This document shows positions 24,573 to 37,490 of a stretch of 64,000 nucleotides of DNA, piece by piece. The notes beneath the pieces are model-generated. The model saw only the letters and a list, made by a program, of their open reading frames with translations, ran no database searches and had not been told where the DNA came from. The position numbers were made by a program, and so were the translations under genes. The stretch is from Lutjanus erythropterus (lineage: Eukaryota; Chordata; Actinopteri; Lutjaniformes; Lutjanidae). The stretch's first letter is position 1. The number at the start of each line of letters is the position of its first letter. The stretch covers positions 24,103,564 through 24,167,563 of the forward strand of contig CM034595.1 of assembly GCA_020091685.1 (NCBI GenBank). Reading direction: 5' to 3'.

Positions 24573-27500
24573 GTACAGTGAGTGGAAAAATGTATTCTAC
24601 CTCAATCATGTTCTGACATGTGACCTAGAAGCTACAGTAACAATTCATCATCACAGGTGTAATTGGGAATGAGTCATACAAATGAACGCTGTGGCGAAAG
24701 TAGCCTACAGGTAATCTGGCTATAAATGGCACAAAAACCACTTAGGATCTCTCTGTCTTCTCCTATAATCTCTGTCTCTCTCACTCTTCCACTCTCTGAT
24801 TCTTCTGTGTTCCTGTTTTGCAGAGGTGGCAAAAGTACACACCTTCCATACTCATGTAAAAGTACAGACCTTTTAATGTAGAAGTACTGATTCAACCTCT
24901 TTAGTCAGGTAAAACTGAGAAAGTACAGGCTCTGAAAAGTACTCAAAGTATAAAAGTCGCCCTCTGAAGGACATTTCTACCAGCTGTTTCGGTCCAAAGT
25001 TAACTCGGCCTCACCTGTTTCCACACGGTCAAGTCTCCCTCACTTGTCTGTTTTGTCTTGTATGTCTTTTTCCATTTTTTTTTTTGTATCGTTATATCTT
25101 TACTGTAGTTTTCATCATTGTTCATCTTGTCACATCTTTTACTTAATTTTTGCCTTGTTACAACATTTCATACTGTTACGTCTTGTTATGTCTTTCACAT
25201 TGTTTTCCTCTTGTCACGTCTTGTTGTTGTTCTTCCTCTTGTTACATATTTTGTCATTTTCATCTTTGTATATCTTTTATGTCATTTTCATCTTTTAACA
25301 TCTTTTCATCCTGTTATGTCTTGTTACGTCTTTCATGCCGTTTTTCTTCTTGTTACATTTTTTTACATAATTTTTGTCTTGTTACATCTGTTGTCCATGA
25401 AATGCACTGATGACTACAAAGGAATTGCCTTTTCTATGTTATTCTTTTGTCTATTTATTTTGAAATTGGTCTTGATGTTAGGAAGGCATTATGCAATGAT
25501 GCAAAACAAACAGTCAATAATTCCCCTTAGATGCATTAAAACTTAAGTAACGACCCTGTTTTGAACATGTAAGGAGTGGACAGTTCAGATAGTCGTGTAA
25601 AATGTGGTAAAAGTACGTAGAACTAAAGTGTTGTTAGAGAAATAAAAACTCAGGTAAAGTACAAATACATGACAAATCTACTTAAGTACAATAATAAAGT
25701 ATTTGTACTTAGTTACTTCCCATCTCTGCTGTTTTGCTTTCCAGTAAACTGCCGTCCTGGGCCAAAGCATTCGTCCCGCGATTCTTCTACGTGACGGAAA
25801 AGGCCTGGAACTTCTACCCGTACACCATCACAGGTGTGTGTTTAAGTGCCTTTGCTTGTGTTAAACATCAGGTTCCTTTCACCTCAATGCATTATACAAA
25901 ACTTATTTACTTTTAACAGCTGCTCTCCCAAGTGCCATCAAATATTTAGCACTATGTATGCATGTATTCCCCTGTGGTAACGAGTATATGTGTGTGTGAG
26001 AGCAATTGCTAGCTCATGCATGTATGAGTAACTAATTCTGTTTCTCCCTTTCCATATTGAACGTCCCCGGTGCTGCAGAGTACTCAGTAAGTATTCTCAC
26101 ACATCATTTACTGTACATGAATGCAACAGAGCTCATCTCTGCTTCAGTATCAGTGGATCTAATCTGCAGCCTGCTTCTCTCACTCCCTCTATCTCTGCCC
26201 TCGACCCTTTTTTCTTCATTTTTACCTCTCGTCACCCCGTAGGTATCATTCCTCCCCAAGTTCAGCATCCGTATTGAGACGAGATTCGAGAACAACAACG
26301 GCGATAACGACAATGTGAGTATGACGGAGCAAGAGCGTGGAGGGGGTGAGGGGAGATGGAGTGATTAAGGAGGAGGGGGAGAAGGACAAGGGGGAAAAGA
26401 GAGAAATTGCAATTTTCTCTGCAGCACAAAGAAAATGTTCATCAAATTGATGTGGCCATTACAAGGAAAACAAGCAAAGCACAAAATGCAGTATTGGCAG
26501 ATCTATTAACCAGACATGCAACGGCCCTGAGCATGGCTGCCATACCGCATTTAGTCCAAGTCAAACACACATAAAACCAGACACACACACACAGAAATTC
26601 ACAAACAACTGCAACTCTATCTGGCCCTCATGTCTGCGCTTTGTAATCAAGGAATCGAGTCAAGTAACAAGACCCAGCATGTCAGAATATGGAGATCCAG
26701 AGTTCGGCTAGTGCAGAGAAATGTGGTGAATCTTGTTTCATGTCATGTAGGTTTGTAGTTACAGGTTGCTCAGGTTTATTCCAAACAAACAGAGAGCAAA
26801 ACATGATATACACACATACCACAGAAGCTTCAAGGCTCAGTGGTGGAAAGTACTTGCACTTTACTTGCATTTTTTCTTTTCATTCAACATCTCTACTCTG
26901 CTTTTTACTCCACTACACTGATTTATGTGACAGCAGCAACTAAGAGCATATAAAATTTAATGTTTTGTTACAAACAAAAATACCTAGCAGTATATACATT
27001 GAGAGATATAACAATTAATTAAAATTAATTGGCAGCTATTTTGATAATCTTTTAAGTCCTTTTCTTTGGACATTTCATTATTCCAGCTTCTCAGATATGA
27101 GGATTTGCTCCTTTTTCAAGCTACTTTAGTTTTGGGCTTCTTCTGTTTGTTTTTTTCAATTTGTTGCAGCCATGTTAAAGGGATTGTTTGGATTATTTGA
27201 AGTGGGGTTGTATCAGGTACTTATTGGCTGTCGGCACGCCCCCAGTTTGGAGAAGCAGCAGCAGAATTGATATAAGAAGCACTGCTGTGGACAAGGTCAG
27301 CACAAAACATATTTTAGCCACCATCAGTTTAAATATATGCTATATTTATAATATTTTCACCAGCCAGCCTTTCATGACAGGAAACTGCTGTTATATAAGC
27401 CAGATATCACTCTCTACAAACCAACCAGACTCCACTGTCAAAATCAGTAATTTGACCTTGCAGAACACATGCTGGGTGTTGGTCTACAGCTACCTCAGTT

Positions 27501-30500
27501 GGTTAGTCTGTTTGTTTTATTGTGCGACTTTGGTGTTTTGAAAGATTAGTTTCATTTCACCAAAGGTATATAATAACACAAACCGTAACACATTGAGACA
27601 GCGGTAGACTAACAACTCCTGTCTTCTGTAAGGTAAAATTGCTGTTTTTGCAAAAGGAGTCTGGTTGAGTGAGATAATGCAATATTTGGCTTACATAACA
27701 GCGGTTTCCCATCAGAAGAATGGTGACAATATTCTAAGTATAGAGTACACTTAAAATGATATTGATGTTTTTAGATAAGCCTATTTTTAAGTGGCTAAAA
27801 TGCTAAAACAATTCATTACTTAGCTTCTGTGCCGGTGCTGCTCTCTGCTTCTCCAAAGTGGGGGTGTGCCGACCACCATCTGCTATAAGTAATTCACTAA
27901 CTATGGCTAGGTACCTTATAGAACCCCGCTTCAAATAATCTGAGATATCCCTTTAAGGTGTTAGATTTTTCAATATTTTATAACATTTTTCACACCAATC
28001 CATCAGAACAAAGTAAAACAGTAAAATGCTGCTTATTCATAAAAGCATTAGTAATAATTATCTAATGATAATACCAAAACAGTCAGGGGGGGCATTTTAC
28101 TGCATGTTAAATATTTATTGTTTTTGATACTTTCACTTAATTTTCCTGGTTTACTACATACTTTTATATTTTCAATGCAGAACTTTTACTTGTAGTAAAG
28201 TACTTTTAGAGTCTGATATAAATACTTTTAATGGCTTTTAGTACTATCACAGTCAAGGCTCTCTGGGTCTCTGAATGAATATCAACACCACACAGAAAAC
28301 ACAGAGAGACAATAACAAGGAAACTGTGAAGAGTGTCGTGCCCTGAGCACATTGTAAAAAGCAACACAATACATCCAGATAATGTAACACATTCCATAAG
28401 AGGGAGTGAGACCTTGACTAGACACAGACCAACAACATCAACACCACAGGAGCTTGGCGGGCTATTATCTAACCGCGGATTTCTCTTATTTGTTAGTTTT
28501 CAGCTATGAAATGAACAACGTCAGTGGGGCATTAGAACAAATTTTAAACAAGGTCAAATAAAAGTGCTCTCTCCCAAGCTTCCCTCTGTTCTCTCTCAAG
28601 GAAAAGTGTATTCCACTCTCATAACTCTTCTTTTTCCCCCTCTCTTCTAATATCCCCCATATGTCCTTGTTGGGTTTTTTTTTTTCTATCTCCCCCTCCT
28701 CTGCTCCCTCTGTCTGTTCTCTCCTCTCTCTTTGCTCCAGTGTGATTTGCTCCGAGGGCCTGAGGGTGGGATATAGTGAGGGGTGTTATGGTGTGTGACC
28801 TCAGTTTTCTACACAGTTACTCATCCACTCTCATCCCGCTCTCCACTGAGTGACTGACTGTATGCGTGTGAGAGTGTGTGTGTGTGTCTGCTCTCATTAC
28901 ACTGTATGACCTCCCCCCATCTGTTTGGCTGTAGGTGTTCGGGGACATGCCGACCCCGGCGGAGAATGTCAGTTTCCTGGATATCCTGAGTGACCCTATA
29001 CCTGAAAAGCACTACAAAGAGACAGAGGTAAATACTGCACTGTGACAGGCACACAAACATGCACGTACAGAAAGATGAAGGCAAAAACAAATGACTTATC
29101 AAGTCTATTGAGATTTTGCAAAGGAAAAACTGTATGAGTAGATTACCGGAATTCAATCACGTTTGAAATGTTTGTTACAGCAGCAGAACATGGTTAGAGT
29201 TTAGCGTCTAGGCTCCGACCTCATCACTCCTCCAGATATGTTTACATAGAGATATCGGGGAGTCTAGAGCAAATATCTTAAACCTCCCACCGGAGCCTGG
29301 AGGTGGATGCTGCAGTGGTGGTGGGGCTGAACGGGCAGCAATACTGATGCAAGGCAGCATTGCATTTACAGGCAGACTGCTGGGAGAAGTTAGCCTTCAA
29401 GGCTGCCAGAAAGCCTTGAAGCCTAACATCTCCAATGTGCACAAGCAAAGGGAGAGATGGGAGATGAGAGCTTAAATAGAACGTCAAACTTGGATGGTGT
29501 GTTAAGTAAATGACTGTGGAGAGTGAGACACGTCACGTGTGCGTAGATGAATTCAGTGACCGCTTTGTGTGTTCCGCCGTCTAGCGTCACGCCCATTACA
29601 GCAGTGGCACGTCATCGTGCCTGTCACTCGGTGTCTGCTGGTGAAGTCTAGGCAGGAGCCCAAGATTTTTGAAACTCTTGTGATATTTTCTCATTGTTTG
29701 GGTTAAAATGATCCCTCTTGCGAGATCTTTCACAGGTTGAGGGTTCCCTTCCAGACATGGTGTCTGCTGTAGCATGCCGACTGTGACAGCAGCATGAATA
29801 ATTGGATTGATGACAGTAGACAGGGGCCCTCGGTAACTGGTGAAGTTACCTTTTTGGATGGCGATATGTTCTTCAAATGTCACGTAGTTGTTAGATGTTG
29901 ATTGTGACAACAGCCAGAAATAGATAAAGGAGAACAACATAAACTGGACTACCTCACCACATTTAAGTAATTATGTAATGTGTAAAATAAACAAAAAAAA
30001 AATATAAATTATATCAGTTCATATTTTTATAGCCATTGAAGTATTCAGGTATTCAAGATTTTCAAGAACAAAGTCCTATCCTTGATCCACTTCTGGCAAA
30101 TGTCCAGTGAATCTATATAGAGATGATATATAGAGATTACTTATTACAGCTTGCATTTAATCGTGTGCATACTGTAGGGAGATGCCACTGCAGAAATGAT
30201 AACTTGTTTATTTCCGGTTCTTCCCCAGATTCGTCTATAGCAATGCAGCTCAAGTGAGGCAGGCGTCACTTCATTAGTTAGGCATTTTTGGAAATACGCT
30301 TGATTGAGTGAGAAGATCAATGAATGCAGTATTTGTCGATTTCTGTTTGTAAATGCACCATTAAAAGTCAGAAAGCAGAGGAGAGAGGTGAAGACAATAA
30401 TGTAACCTGGTCGCTAACATCACACCCTGCGCATTATTGGCTGTGCGCTACACACCACTGCCCAGAAACATCCCGAACACAGAAAATAAGAAAACACATG

Positions 30501-33500
30501 CAGAGTGCAGGTTCTCTGCAGATACACACACTACCAATCGTTTCTAGTGGGTCATAGGTGTGATTGAGAGAGATTATTGTATGAATTGACTGATGATTTA
30601 TTTTGTATGAATCTATGCATTGTTTGGAGAAGCAGAGAGAAGTCCCAGCACACACGCTCAGTATTGTACTGCTGCAGACAGGGTCAGCAGAAAAATGATT
30701 TTAACACACCTATCTAAAGGCCCATCTAAAATAATCAATATCCACTCAATTGTTCGCTATATTTAGAATATTTTCACTGCTTTACCTTGCTGTCAGACTG
30801 CCCTTTACTCTGATACTACACTATCTATAGTACTTCTGTATTCCTATGCAGAGGTGTGCCTACCTGTGTAGCGCACTGTGCTGCAGACCAGCAGTCTGGG
30901 TCAGAGTTACAGCAGTTTCTTGAAAAGACAAGAAATACAAGCAAATAAAAATTAGTGACTGACAGCAACAACAAAACGTCTTTCACTGTAGAGACGAGAG
31001 GTTACCTTTGTGAACCACAGGACACAGAAGAGAAACTATTACCAATGGCGATTTGTCTTAATCGTCTTCAGAAAAATGAAGACTGCAAGCGCAGAGTTTG
31101 TGCCAGTCTTTTACGTTGAGTGTTGATGTCTATACTGCCCTACAAGGGAAAAAGGCAGCAACTTCTCAGAGTGCAGAATTGAGAAAATGGCTTTAAGGTT
31201 TTCTTGTTGTTCAGCCAAAATAGGTGCAGGCAGATGATTGGATCAGGTTATTCTGTCTATATAGTAATCCTGAGCTCTATTGACCTTTGACCCTTATTTG
31301 GAAGGTACTGTGTTCTGCCTTTACAGAGCTTACCAAAAAATATTGGGTCATAACAAAACAAAAAGGCATTAACTTCACTTTTATCTTATCACTTTAGCTT
31401 TAAAAAGCATAATAATGACAAATATGTTAAAATCCTTAATCTGATAATAATGTGCAACGATTCTGCACCTTTTACTGCTAATATTTACATTATTGTTATT
31501 ATCATTCTTTATTCATAACAATTATTATTATATTAGAGTGTGCTTGTAACTTTTAAAATCAAAGTAATTCAGTGGTTTGGGGATATGTCTAAGCATTTGA
31601 AGCTACCAATATTTCTATTCTAATAAAATAAAATTTGAATTTTAAAAATAAAAGGCAGTATGCTGCAACAGAAAAAATATTAAATACTATCAAACCTTTT
31701 CTGATACAATATGACACTGGCTGCTTAATTTTAATGCAATGCATTTTCACACCTGGGATCAGAGTTATTATAGTGGTGAGTCTGAGAGTTTTGGCTCTGT
31801 GGTCTTATTTTAATATTTTTCTATATTGCACAGGTATCACCAGTATCAATCCTTTTTTATTGTTAAAAGCAGCTACCCTCATGGGAGCAAATATGTCATA
31901 ATTGACTACTTCTCTACTTATGAATATATTACCACCAAATAAACTGCCAAACATGAGCAATTTCTCTTTACTATTCTCTGGTTATTATTTAATTACACGC
32001 ATGTTTAAACACAAGACAGTTTTTAATAAATACAGAAATGTTCATTATGTGAATGATCACTGCGTGCATGTACACAATAGCAGCAGATATGCAAATGTTG
32101 CAGTACTCATGTTAATGAGCCCCACGATGTCATCTAACATGTGACAGACCCTTTTTTGGGGGGTATTGATCCTATTGATGCTAGTATCAATACAAGAAGT
32201 TGGATTTATCTGGTCACACCTATGAGAGTGAACAGATAAGCATATTCTTAAAATGCAGGACTCATCTTAAGAAATAAGGGTTCATGATGCACATATGTGG
32301 ACAGCAGCACACATCTGCAAAAACAGACCTTTTTTCTTGTTCAGTTTGGTTTACTGGCTTGTGTTTTTGCTTCTGAAAAGAGCATAAATCTGTCATACAC
32401 CCACACACCTCCTTTAAATCTATCTTCATTCCCTCTCCGCCAAGGTTTTACACTTCTTTACTCCCCTGAAGTCTTAAGAGACAAAGGTCACTTCACAGAT
32501 CTGGGTACACAGCAGCATGCAGACAAGCACACGTCAACACCGATGCTCATACATACACAAACACAAAAACACTGCAAACGCACCAATAATCTCATAGATG
32601 AAGTGAGACGGTGAGAAGAGAAAATCACCAACACTTTCCAATCACCCTGTGGTCACAGATGCATAATGTGTGTTATCACACTTCCCTCTTATGGGCTGTG
32701 TTGAGCAACAATCTGCTTGCACCTCCACACACATATCCTCACACACACACACACACTTGCAGTAAACATATCCACATCCATAGTTTGCCTCTGAAGATGC
32801 CTCACAGGGCCAAAGTTTCTGCAGACTCAGCAGTAACGTATAGACCTACTGTTTGCTCTGTGCAGGACCTGAGTCGCTGGCAGTCAAGTAAAACTGGTCG
32901 AGGGCCTCTGGAGAAAGGCTGGAGAGACGAGCACCAGCCCATTATGTGCTCCTATAAGAGGGTGCAGTGCAGCTTCGAGGTGTACGGCTTCCAGACCAAG
33001 ACCGAGGAGTTCATACACAGAGTGAGACAGAACTTTCTTTTCCCATCATGCCTTTCCTCTCTGCCGATTTAAAGAGGTTTGGATCAGGACAGAGCTGCAG
33101 CTACCAGTCAGTCAAAAGAGAATCAGCTGCCAACTATTTTGATTATTAATAAATTGTTTCAGTCATTTTTCAAGCAAGAATGCCAAACATTTACTGGTTA
33201 CAGCCTGATTTGCTGCTCCTCTTTGTCATTTATGATAGTAAATGATGAGTCTTTGGGTTTTAGACTGTTGTTTGGACAAGAGAAGCAATTTCCAGCCATC
33301 AGTTTGGTCCCTGGGAAGATATGATGTGATTTCTTGCATTTTATAGACTAAACAGTTCATAATAATGAAAATCGCAGCTCTAGGTCAAGATATAATCTGT
33401 AGTTAATGTTACAAGCCCTTAAAGGTGGAGTACAAGTTGGAATAATTTTGACTTTATAGCCAATAAGACAAAATAAAGTGCTTTGCTTCATTCAAACATT

Positions 33501-36500
33501 GATTTCAGAATGTTGGGAGTCTTTTACTTTCTAAAATGATCCTTCAACAAACTTGATTGGTTATTTGTTATGTGTTGAATTTTGATAAAAAATGATTCAT
33601 TACCACATTAATGTCCAGACATTAGTATAATTACCAAGACCGTTGCCAAGAAGGCTGTTAGCCTCAGATGACCTCTGCACTGAGTTTAATGTAATCCACC
33701 AGTAGGTCAGATTTATCAGGAAACTGCCTGTATGTTTTTACAACACAAAAAACTGCAAGAGTGCCTCTGTTATTCTGCAGCAAACTGAGCAAAGGTTTTC
33801 CAAACATTCCCCACAGTGGAGGTTGATCAAACAAGTTAAACTGCTGATAAAAAAAAAGATCACTTTAAACACATTTATCCTTCACAGTGAAGCAAAGCAA
33901 TGACGCATGAAGTAAAAACCAAAAGCTGTAAAAGTGAAACTAGCAACACCCTTTCCCAACATTTTAACTGTAAGGTGTAATGCTGTAAGCTTCAGGTTAT
34001 TTTACTTGTACCTGTTAGTAGTTCTGGTTTGCAATAAAACAGACAATACAATCACAATTTCACAGACAAAGTACTCAAAGGCTCCAAGGACTTAATAAAA
34101 TTAAGAAATAACAACAAAAACCACTTGAATAACTAACCAAGAGAATAATATAAAATGAACACAAGCTAAAATAAATACACAAAAACTAAGAAAACATTAG
34201 ATATTACACTACTGTCTGGAAATTAATGTGGAAATAATTTATTTGTACAAAATTCAACACAGTCAAATAACAAATAACCAGTCAGGATTGTTGAGGATGG
34301 TCATTTTACTGTAGATTTACAAAGAAATCAACGCTGTTCTTCTGTTTCAAACAAAGCAAACATTTTCAAAATGTTTCTCACAATTGAGGTCAATCAAACA
34401 GGTTGAACAGCTGATTAAAAGAGCAATTAAAACGCATTTATCCTCCACAATGAAGCAAAGCAATGATGCATGACTGAAAAACAAAAAGCTATCAAAACAA
34501 AAGTAGCAACGCCTTTTTCCCAGCATTGTTACTTTAAGAAAGATCATTTACAGGAATGAGGTTTTAGTTTTGACAAAGGTAAAGTGCAAATAAAACCGCT
34601 GAGATAAGTCTCTACTTATCTCAACTATGATCTGATTTGTTTAATGTAATTACACAAAGGCATCGATATTATTTTGATAGTGACGCATTGTAACATAATG
34701 CCAAGTGTGTCATTTCACACCAAGGTTATTATAGTTTACTCAAACTAAACCAAAAGCTTAAACTGTGTTTGAAATAAACATTTTAGTTAACTGGAATAAA
34801 AACTAGACTTTAGAAAAAAGGAGAACTAACTTAAACAATGTTGTGTACTTAAAACTCACTAAAAATAATATAGAAAAACACAGGAAATGTATTTAGTTAA
34901 TTTGGTCAAATTGGTCAACACATCAACCATGAGGAGGCACTGATGTTTAGTGAGATTGTGATACTTCACTTTGAGTCAAATGTCGTCACAAAGTGTTGTG
35001 TTTGTATGGTTGATACATGTTCTGAACTTCTTAAATCTTGTCCCGGAAAAATATCCCCCATATTATAATAAATAAAACTAATACTGTAACTAACAAAAAC
35101 ACGAAACTACTACGACACCAAACACGTCACGAAAAGTAGCCGCTCGATTCAAGTAAACATGTAAAGGACCGCCATGATGCAGAGTTTGTTTGCTGATGCT
35201 TACCCTCTTTTTTTGGACACGCCGTCATCATCAGGTAGAGACTCACTGTCCTCAACATCATCCATTATTAACGATCCCAGCGACTTTGGAAAGTGTCCGT
35301 AAAACTCCATGTAAGTCCATGTCAAACTGAAATAAATGTCCACCTGCAGACCGCAGCCACCTGCTGTCCAATAACTCCTGACGGGTGGAAACTAGTTGAA
35401 TGCTTCGTCAAATTAATCCGAAGACGAATAAAAAAAAACACCGCCGCGTCTTTCTTCGTAAAAAGCTGCAAAAACTTCTCTTTGTGAACTTATTCTTCAC
35501 CAAAACGACCTGACAGCACAGGACACGCAACTTCACTCTTCGTGGTTCACAGCGGGGTCAATAAAACTGATGCACACATGGCACCACACTCATACCTGTC
35601 CCCCCCTAAACAATGACAGGTAGGAACTAATTAACTCTTAGACAAGAGGGACACGAAGAAGAAACTTAAATACTGCACAGGTAAATGTTAAATTAAAATA
35701 CTAGTTAAAATGCTGTAAATGATAATGAATAATGAAATAATTATTAGTCCATAGTAATGTTGTGAAATTATTATACTGAAATATACACAGTAAACTGCAC
35801 AGCTTAATAAGGAACACAAAATCAGTAAAGTAACTTACTACAAATAACCTAAAAATGTAATGTGTATAGTTAACTATGGTTAAACTTGTAGCACAAAACA
35901 GCAACAATGATTTGTTTTTATTAAGATTTAGAAAGTGACCATCCAATGAAAATAAAACATGTTTTAAAAGATATTGGCATTATTAAGTACTCGTATCTGT
36001 AATCGGTATCAGCAAGTACCCAAATCTAAGTACTTGTACTGAAAAAAAAAGTGGTATCAATGCATCCCTACTAAAAAATTAAACTGAAAAGAACAAATTC
36101 ACTCTGGAATCTAACTGAAAATAAACTGAACTGAAGACAAAAACACAAAATAAAAATGTTTTGACATGATTTTGTTTGTTATTTCAGAACATCCGGGACA
36201 TTCTCCTGGTTGGTCACAGACAAGCAGTGGCGTGGATAGACGAATGGCACGGTGGGTCAGAAATACAGTCACAAAGTTAAAGTTTGCTACTATATTAAAG
36301 ATACAAGATCAAACATTCAGAGCAAAGCAGTTACAATTGTTGTACAGTGGAAACCTCTTTTTAGTGATCATGTCTGTCCAGGTCAAATTGATCACTCTAA
36401 GCAGATGATTATTATTATTATTATTATTTCTTTTTCTTTATTTCTTCAAATTTGGCATAAATGACCACTTGGACTCAAAGATGAGTTCATTAGATTTTGG

Positions 36501-37424
36501 TGGTCAAAGGTCAAGGTCACGGTGACTTCACTGAGAGCATTTATGGCCACAATTTTCATCAGCTAATTAGGACAAAATTACACACAAATACCTAATAGGT
36601 ATTTGTGTGTAAGTTCAGCTTCACTGTGACGTCACAATGTTCAGCTCTCTATCAAGGCTCTGTACTCCTACGTAAAAATAGTCTGTCAGTGAAGACAGCA
36701 TCTTTCTCTTTGGAAATTATTCACTGGAAGACTGACTGAAGACTTCACTGTAAACATTATATGAATCTTGACATGGATGTAAACTGTTACTGCACTGGAT
36801 GGTGGACACAGTAATTCTGGCTGGATCACTGACAGCTGACTTCTCACTTTTCTTAACCAGCCACGAGGGGCTGCAGGTGATTAACAGCTGCTTCAGTTGG
36901 AACGAGACAGTGTGTGTGTGGGGGGGGGTCATGTCCACTGGTTGCATCAGGCAGTTGTGGTGGCATTGCAGTAGGTGCTTCACCATCTGTTGCCTGGTGG
37001 GGATCTGCGCTCAATTGAGGGCATTCTTCAAGTTTGTATGGGGATGATTCTGTCCCAAACTTTCTGATCCATATAAGCAGTTAATCACAGTAACTATGAT
37101 CACTATCAGCGGTTTCTAACTACTCCGATTCCAAAAGAAAGTCAGGATGCTGTGTGAAAAGTAAATTAAAACAGAATGCAATGGTTTGGGAATACTTTTT
37201 GACCTACAATCAATTGCATACAGTACCAAGGCAAGATATTTAATGTTCAAAATGATAACCATTATTGTTTTTTGTTAATATACACTCACTCTGAATTTGA
37301 TTACATTCTGTTTTTAGTTATGTTTTACACGACATCCCAGCTTTTTTGGAATCAGGATTGTATGACTTTACCCTCAATATACACCCTGTGAAATTTAATA
37401 CATATTTCATACTCTGTTCTGATG

Positions 37425-37490
<66 letters not shown>

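Noticed and set aside
25118..25546. 142-codon + frame, Phe/Leu/Ser-rich, resembling membrane segments
   Set aside because: It lies entirely in the degenerate minisatellite inside the hAT element. The hydrophobicity comes from T-rich repeat units.
32611..33072. 153-codon + frame as a separate protein
   Set aside because: Only 32866-33021 is real coding sequence (pitpnc1 exon 7). The rest is intron read-through on both sides.
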